This document shows, in pieces, positions 58,134 to 64,000 of a stretch of 64,000 nucleotides of DNA (the stretch's first letter is position 1; every line of letters begins with the position of its first letter). The DNA is from Hericium rajendrae (lineage: Eukaryota; Basidiomycota; Agaricomycetes; Russulales; Hericiaceae): positions 2,728,001-2,792,000 of the forward strand of contig CM065880.1 in assembly GCA_033439255.1 (NCBI GenBank), in the 5' to 3' direction. A program made the position numbers and the translations under genes. A model generated the notes under the pieces. The model ran no database searches, had not been told where the DNA came from, and saw only the letters and a list, made by a program, of their open reading frames with translations.

Positions 58134-58903
58134 ACATGACACCCAATAAACCGGCCAATCTCCCCCCGTTTATGCAGCACGCTCGCATCTGCAGCAAGCT
58201 CGATGCCCCACGCCATCGCAAGCCGGTCGCAGCTGTCCTCTGCGCAGACATCAGTCAGCCGCCAGCGCACGCGAGCGAGCAGAGCACGGACCGGGGAGCG
58301 TCTGCACCGCGTTGGCGTACACGGGGAAGTCCGCGTCGTCGTAGGCGGGCTTTCCGGGCTTGGGCGCGATCAGTGCGAGGGGCGTGTAGGTCGCGGTGGC
58401 GTTGAGCGCGCGGGCCTCGCTTGCGGCTTGTCTAGTGTGGCGGTCAGGGGAGTGGGAAGTGGGTGAGAAAGGGGCGCGCACGTCCATGCTATTTCGGCGC
58501 GCAGGTCGATGAGCTGTGCGACGGCGTTAAGGATGTACGAGCTGGGAGGTAGGGGGGACGGACCGCGTCGTTGAGCTGCTGCAGGCGTACTGCTGTCTCC
58601 TGCTCGAGCCCCTCTATGCGCAGCTCGAGCCCTTCTACTTCCTGTTGAAGGCCTTCGACGCCTTGCGTGGTGGTCTGGGGGGTCTGCTCGTTCTGCTGTG
58701 TGCTGGCGCTTTGCATGAGGAGTGTTGTGGCAGCCTTCTGCATGTTTCGTGGCGATGTTGGGCGGGAGAAGCACTGCGGCGGGCGCCGGAATGGCGGCCA
58801 TGCCAGATGAGTACAGCGGACATCAGGAGCGGTAGGGTTGAATACGCACCTGTGAGTCGCGGTTCAATGCGTTTGGTGGTCCTGAAGCTGCCTGGTCGGA
58901 CAT
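58134..58903 (-). CDS. Coiled-coil family protein A (tandem paralog)
   Basis: First member, by position, of a same-strand array of related genes. It starts MSDQAASGPPNALNRDSQ, followed after an intron by MQKAATTLLMQSASTQQNEQ and a coiled coil (GVEGLQQEVEGLELRIEGLE). After a middle region the conserved module reads EARALNATATYTPLALIAPK, PGKPAYDDADFPVYANAVQ, and in the last exon EDSCDRLAMAWGIEL and KRGEIGRFIGCH. The last exon is called because genes B and C have the same splice position and a matching tail. This layout is a known kind of Agaricomycete hypothetical protein; no function is assigned. Middle exon borders are approximate. Confidence 0.65.
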
Positions 58904-59484
58904 GGTTGGCAGGGGCCCGTTGGTCTAGGAAAGGGGGATGCTGTGCGCCGAGTTCCGAGTCGCTGGTGAGTGTTGCTCGTGGAGCAGATCGAATTAGGAT
59001 ACTTGATTGACTTGTTCAACACTTTAGCTTGTGCTTGGATTGTGCACGGAGTCGACATCCAAGGCGTGAAAAGCCACGATGATAAAATATAGGACGGACA
59101 AGGATGCAGGTATCCAATTCACTGGCATCGAGGGGTGAGTCCTTCATTGCCAGTGCCCATAAGAGCATGAGAACTCGTTCGTTCAGCCTCGGGCTTTTTT
59201 CGTTAGGCATGGCGTGATAGAGAAGCTCCCGCCGCCCTTGAGATCAGTCTCTTCAACCCAGGTGTTTCCATGTTCATTCCATTCAGTCGTTTCGTTTACG
59301 GCGCTGATGACAGCGCGACTGCACAAGGGCGACACCGTTCGTGGTGTGATGATATATTCAATGCACACTAAGATGTGTTCAAGACAACACACAGCGATAC
59401 AGGATCAGAGCAGAAGGACAACGTTTGACAGAAGCGGAAGTGCGCGACATGAACAGGGCCGTTTGCAGGCTTGCAGGCGCGCCA

Positions 59485-60368
59485 TCACCGAGGCATGTGG
59501 CAGCCAAGGAACCGGCCGACCGCACCTCGTTTCTGGTCCAGAGTAGCCCCTTCCACGAACTCAATACCCCACGCACGCGCGAGCCGGTCGCAGCTGTCCT
59601 CTGCAAAACAATCAACATCTCGCCAAGAGCACTAGAGCCACCGCATACCAGGCATGCATAGGACCTTAGAGGCGTCCGGAGGAAAGTCTGTCTCTTCATA
59701 TGCCGGCCTGCCGGGCTTGGCAGAGATGCGGCGGTACGGTGTGCTCCTCGCGGCAAGGTTGAGTGCACGGGCGTGGCTCACGCTCTGCCTGCGGTAGGGA
59801 TCGTCAGAGCTGGATCGGGGCATAGAAAAAGAGGGAGCGTACTCCCAGACCAGCTTGGCTGACGTGCTCTTGAACTACAGAAGATGCAGAGGAAGATCAG
59901 CAAGTCGCGAAAGCAAATCATGGTCGGCATCCATACCGCGTCGCTAGCGCCCCGGAACCCTTCTACCAGCGTTTTGTGGATATGATTGAACTGTGGGAGG
60001 AGCGACAATCTGCCGGTCAAAGGTGTGTGGATAGACAAGTCGGTGGCACCTACGCGCTTATCCAAGTTCTGGAACTGCGTAGACAACTCTTGGAACTGCG
60101 CGGACTGCTCCTGGTGCTGCGCAGACTGCTCTTGGTGTATCTCCTTCAGTTGCACGGTCAATCCTTGGATCTGCGTGGGCAGCCCTTGGATCTGCGCGGT
60201 CTGAGAGGTCAGTCCCTGGAACATCGTCTGGAGCTGCTCCTGGTGAGCTTGCAGGCTCTCCTGGAATTGCTGTTGATGAGCTTGCATTTGCTCCGAAAGC
60301 TGTTGTATAGCATCCATGATGGCTTGGCCGCCCCCCGCGGGTGCTGATGCATTGGAAAGTTGCGACAT
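59485..60368 (-). CDS. Coiled-coil family protein B (tandem paralog)
   Basis: It starts MSQLSNASAPAGGGQAIMDA. A long Gln-rich coiled coil follows, with heptads of QMQAHQQQFQESLQAHQEQL, QTAQIQGLPTQIQGLT and EIHQEQSAQHQEQSAQFQEL, then LDKRVGATDLS. Later exons give the shared module SHARALNLAARSTPYRRI, KPGRPAYEETDFPPDASKV and a last exon EDSCDRLARAWGIEFVEGAT with KRGAVGRFLGCH. The coiled coil suggests oligomerisation. No signal peptide or catalytic motif is seen. Its promoter resembles that of gene C. Confidence 0.68.
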
Positions 60369-60440
60369 TATAACAGCCTGGGAGAAAGAGATAAGAAGAA
60401 CGCGGGCGAAATTTATGAGAACGCACTTACGGCGTGCTGG

Positions 60441-60480
60441 CTTTTATACCATTGATAGGTGTCAACGTCAACGAGGTCAC
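60441..60480 (-). promoter_or_regulatory. Core promoter of gene B
   Basis: Read on the minus strand: AGCGTGACC, CGTTGACGTTGA, then a TATA box TATAAAAG (60441-60448), about 73 bp before the ATG. A GTAAGTGCG follows, perhaps the donor of a 5' leader intron. The same order occurs before gene C. Confidence 0.6.
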
Positions 60481-60986
60481 GCTAGATGCTTTGCGCTGTC
60501 ATTGTTCTGCGCAACAAAGCGCCGTCTGACCTATCCGTCATTGTCTGTCGAATTCGGACGGTGCAGTCTAAACAAACGGCGTGACTAGATGTTCATTATT
60601 CTCATCCGTTTGAGACAAGAGACCCACCATCTCGCTTTTCACCGATGTGCTCATTGTAGCAGATGTCCAATCGCTGATTACTGGAATGGACTGCTTGGAA
60701 TACCGAGGAAGCAACGCACGATAAGTGACAGTCACTTTGGGCTTACCATTGGTTTGAGAGACTGATCCTGGTTCTGCAGCCGTCTTTATGAGCTTCAGTA
60801 GGTTCCCGACACCAATCAAATTCCAGAAGAAAGCAGGTACAAAGCAATAACAGAGTGCGACGTGAGGATATGTGTAACAGAATGCACAGCAGAAATATCA
60901 GTGATATACACATGATCAAAGCAGATGGAGAGCAATCAATAAAACTAGGCATGCATTCGAAGGACAGAAAAAGGTGCAGGTGTTCA

Positions 60987-61856
60987 TCACGACATGTGCC
61001 TCCCGAGGAAGTGGCCTATGAGCAGTTGCTTCTGTTCCAGAGCCATATCGTCATCGAAATGGAGATCCCATGACAGCCCAAGCCTATTACAGCTTGCCTC
61101 TACATAATGCCATTAGATAGATGTTCAGAGAAATTTATGGAGGTAATATCACGTACCAGTGAGAAGCACAATCCTCTGATGTGTTCCAGGCCAGTCTGCC
61201 TCCTGATACGCTGGCTTTCCGGGCTTAGGCCCGATCCTCTGGAGGACAGCGGTCGTCGCAGCGTTGAGCGTCCTCGCGCGGCTCGCCGTAGCTCTGACAT
61301 TAGGATTAGAGCAGAATAGGAGCATATGAAGGAGCGCTACATACTCCCATGCGAGCTCCCGGAAACCGCCGGCCATGGTTTCCTCAATGAGAAAGCACTG
61401 TGAGAAGGACGTCAGCATAGAAGTCAGGACAATGTAAGTAGAAAGGTCAGCGGCACCCACACGTTCATTCAAGCCCTGGACCGCTGCGGTCATCTGTTGG
61501 TGATTTGCCTGAATTTGATGCTGGGTCGCCACAAACTGCTGCTGCACCTGTTGCTGGGTCGCTGCGAGCTGCTGCTGCATCTGCTGCTGGCCCGCTTGGG
61601 TCGCCGCGAGCTGCTGCTGCATTTGCTGCTGGCCCGCTTGGGTCGCTGCAAGCTGTTGCTGCATCTGCTGCTGGCCCGCATTCATGTGCTGTGTTAGCTG
61701 TTGAATGGCCGCCAGGATGTTCTGGCCGTGGTCTACAGCCGGCAGGTTCTGGAAGTGAGCGAACTCTTCGACGACGACAGTCAGGGCTTGGTGCATGGCT
61801 GGCAAATCGGGGGCTTGGGGTGCGACAAAGGGTGGTGCGAGGGCAGCTTCTGCCAT
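60987..61856 (-). CDS. Coiled-coil family protein C with 14-residue repeats
   Basis: It starts MAEAALAPPFVAPQAPDLPA. The coiled coil contains three tandem copies of AGQQQMQQQLAATQ (a 42-bp DNA repeat at about 61555-61685) followed by a diverged fourth, then QIQANHQQMTAAVQGLNER. The following exons give CFLIEETMAGGFRELAWE, the shared module SRARTLNAATTAVLQRI, GPKPGKPAYQEADWPGTHQR and a last exon EASCNRLGLSWDLHF with LLIGHFLGRHMS. It is the most diverged of the three at the C terminus. Function unknown. Confidence 0.68.
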
Positions 61857-61921
61857 TGTGAGCGAGTTGGAGATGAGAAGAACGAGGGGAAGATAAAGAC
61901 GACCGCACTTACGAGCTCGTG

Positions 61922-61960
61922 CTTTTATATGATGAAAGTTCAACTTCAACCGGGTCACGC
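61922..61960 (-). promoter_or_regulatory. Core promoter of gene C
   Basis: Read on the minus strand: AGCGTGACCCGGTTGAAGTT, then TATAAAAG (61922-61929) 66 bp before the ATG, then a conserved GTAAGTGCG. Closely matches the gene B promoter. Confidence 0.6.
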
Positions 61961-63590
61961 TTCCGGCGCGACACTGTGGTCGCGCTACGCGACGGTGGCT
62001 TTAGACAATAGACGGATCGTTGAATATCCAGCATTAGGCGCCCGGCCCTTCTGGGCCGTCTGTTCGAAGCAAGATGTTGATTGAAGCCAGCCCTTTCGAG
62101 AATAAAGACGGTCAGTGACTCGATGTCCATCAACTCGTTATCTCGCTAAAGGTGAAATTTGACCGAAGGTATGCTTTGAAGTCCTTGTTCTGGGATTTGC
62201 CATGTGCAACCGGGAAGCAGCGCGAAGCGCTAGCTCACCAGTCGAATATTATGACATATAACATTCTTTCGCAAGGAAGGCCGGTCCCCGGACGAGATAT
62301 TCTGAGAACAATGGCTCAGATCTTTATGTAATGCCAAGCGATCACAAGAGCGCGCAGCACTGTGTTGCAAGGCTTTCACGATGTCTGTGGCATGTGACTG
62401 TGCAGTTCTGATTTCTAGCAGGGAGCAGGCGGAACTTGCGACATGCAAGCTTCAGTGCAGCAGCAGTATGTAACTGTTTGGCAGGCAAGTCGACAGGAAC
62501 TGGCTATCTCGTGCCCCGAACGTCAAGGCGCGCATAGCCAGCCGATATCCTGGAAATTCACCATAGCTGGATGCCTTGCGAGATCCACACGCGCCGGAAC
62601 ACGGAACCTCACTCGACGTGATCTCAAGATCTGATCAAATTTCGTTCATTGATTAAATGGACCTCGGGACTCCGTTACATCCACGGTCTTGGCCTTTTTC
62701 CTTTTCCCTACATCATCAAGCCCCCGGCGCTTGTTCTCCCTCTGTTCAACCGCAACAAAACCGACAGAAGCCAGCTCTTTCGAGAACAAGGACGATCAGT
62801 GACCACCTGCGTGTTATGTCGCTAACGTTAGACCCTGACTTTCTGCTTCCAACTTAATTCGTCCAGGCTTCTGTGCAGAAGAATATCGAATATCGCAAGT
62901 TCTGATACATACCGCTTCGTCTCGGAAGATTTCTTGTCTTCTCCTGCTTCTGAGCTACATACGGAACAACCCACAACGAGAATATCAAAGCGAACTATCA
63001 AAACAATTGGAATTCTTGATCACATGCTAAGCCGTCGTATGTAAATATGAGCTCAACCTGGTCATCACGCTTTGAACCGGCAGCCGAATGGAGAGCTCTC
63101 GCCCGAGGATCGAAAGGCTGATGCGCGTCAGCATTTTGGAAGACACGGACGGTCAGTCGCTACATACCCCTTCTCATAAATACAAATCTTGTTCGTTAAC
63201 AGCAATCCCTCTCGAAATATGTATTTGACCGTAACTTTAGGTACGCTGTGCCGACCACAGAGCCCGAAGCTCAAAGTTGTGTTTCAACGAGCGGGGAAAG
63301 ACTGTATGATTCAAATTATTATTTCCAGTTCTATCGGAACACAAGGATAATACGCCAATTCTTCTCCTCTTCTGAGGCTACACACGAGACAACCCAGGAC
63401 AAAACATATGAAGAGCGAGACAAGCGGGCAGGCCAACATTATAACTCCCAATACCTATCCACCTCTCAGCAAAAGACCCATCGCCAACCTCGACTCCCCA
63501 CCACCCATTCGCAGAGTCCATCTACACCCAACGCCGTCAGCCCCAACGCGGACAGAGCACCGCGAATCCGACCTACCAAGGAGAGCGGGG
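61961..63590. other. Gene-poor stretch with repeated promoter-like segments
   Basis: No protein gene is supported. Related segments occur near 62105-62155, 62785-62835 and 63145-63215 (shared GACGGTCAGTGACT/GACGATCAGTGACC, then TATCTCGCTAA/TATGTCGCTAA). A third, decayed copy of the gene B/C promoter (AAGCGTGATGACCAGGTTGA on the minus strand) lies near 63055-63085 with no TATA box and no gene behind it. Confidence 0.45.
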
Positions 63591-63599
63591 CTTGCGGAC

Positions 63600-64000
63600 C
63601 AGCACACATATGCGCACGCGGAGCGGCCGGCCACGCGTACGGGGAGCCCAAGGGTCGGGGCGCTGCGCCCTCGGAAGAGGAAGCAGCGCGCGTTTCGCCT
63701 GGGGTGCGGATGATGATCAGCGCGGACGCAGACTCCAGCGCGGAGGCGCATACGTACCACCAGAATGTCCCGGTTTCCAGTCGCGGCCTGCGTCAAATGG
63801 GAAGCGAGATGAGAACGCCGCAGACGCAAGGCGGAGTCAGGGCGGCACGTACCGCGGTGTCGACTCTCTGGACGGCATTGCGAGCAGCTTGCACGCGTTC
63901 GAACTGCGCGGCGGAGATTAGCAGAGGTGGGTCGACGGGCGGCGGCACGTACGTTCTCGGTCACAGCCCGCACGTCCGCGGCGATCTGTGCGTGCTGCGT
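63600..64000 (-). CDS. Possible 3' part of a fourth coiled-coil paralog, cut by the window end
   Basis: At the window end, minus-strand segments joined by short introns read TQHAQIAADVRAVTEN, FERVQAARNAVQRVDTA, AATGNRDILV and AKRALLPLPRAQRPDPW. The first two resemble the helical, charged style of genes A-C and share their strand, but the PGKPAY module is not found. The 5' part lies beyond 64000 and the exon borders are uncertain. Confidence 0.25.

Noticed and set aside
1-64000. CRISPR array or bacterial-type operons
   Set aside because: No regularly spaced identical repeats; the spliced genes and introns are fungal. The only regular array is the ubiquitin-junction minisatellite.

Overview
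The window looks like chromosomal DNA of a basidiomycete fungus, most likely a wood-decay Agaricomycete (inference). It has dense multi-exon genes with introns of about 50-60 bp, tandem cytochrome P450 genes, a Plavaka-type transposon and lineage-restricted paralog families. Coordinates of spliced genes run from start codon to stop codon; exons were assembled by eye from GT..AG sites and conserved protein motifs.

Layout. (1) 0.5-22 kb is an accessory oxidoreductase region: an aldo/keto reductase, a DM9-vWA protein (unrelated), three tandem P450 genes, two SDR genes and an MFS exporter. The two SDR genes lie on the arms of an inverted duplication of about 2.6 kb that encloses two of the P450s and the exporter. 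Together these could form a small metabolite-modifying and export cluster, but no backbone synthase is visible. (2) 23-28 kb is rich in small DNA elements: a TIR element with a second 677-bp TIR element nested inside it (8-bp target duplication), two copies of a short MITE-like element (one here, one beside P450-1), a dispersed repeat and a decayed tRNA-Gly, plus two small unknown genes. (3) 28-38 kb is mostly ordinary: a Kex2-site secreted proline-rich protein, geranylgeranyltransferase I beta divergent from an epsin, and a DUF2235 hydrolase with a long C-terminal extension. (4) 38.1-46.3 kb is an apparently complete Plavaka transposon of about 8.2 kb with terminal inverted repeats, an intact transposase gene, a second accessory gene, and between them a twelve-copy minisatellite built on the polyubiquitin junction (RLRGG-MQIFVK). 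(5) 47.8-57.8 kb holds a decayed F-box/RCC1 gene, RNA polymerase III subunit Rpc9, NOT2, two tandem SRA-YDG genes and mitochondrial ribosomal protein uL5m. (6) 58-64 kb is a same-strand array of Q-rich coiled-coil paralogs with a shared C-terminal module and, for two of them, a shared core promoter.

The most unusual signals are the ubiquitin-junction minisatellite inside the transposon, the 14-nt micro-exon that encodes the oxygen-binding motif in all three P450s, and the MITE insertion that can be dated against an empty paralogous site.
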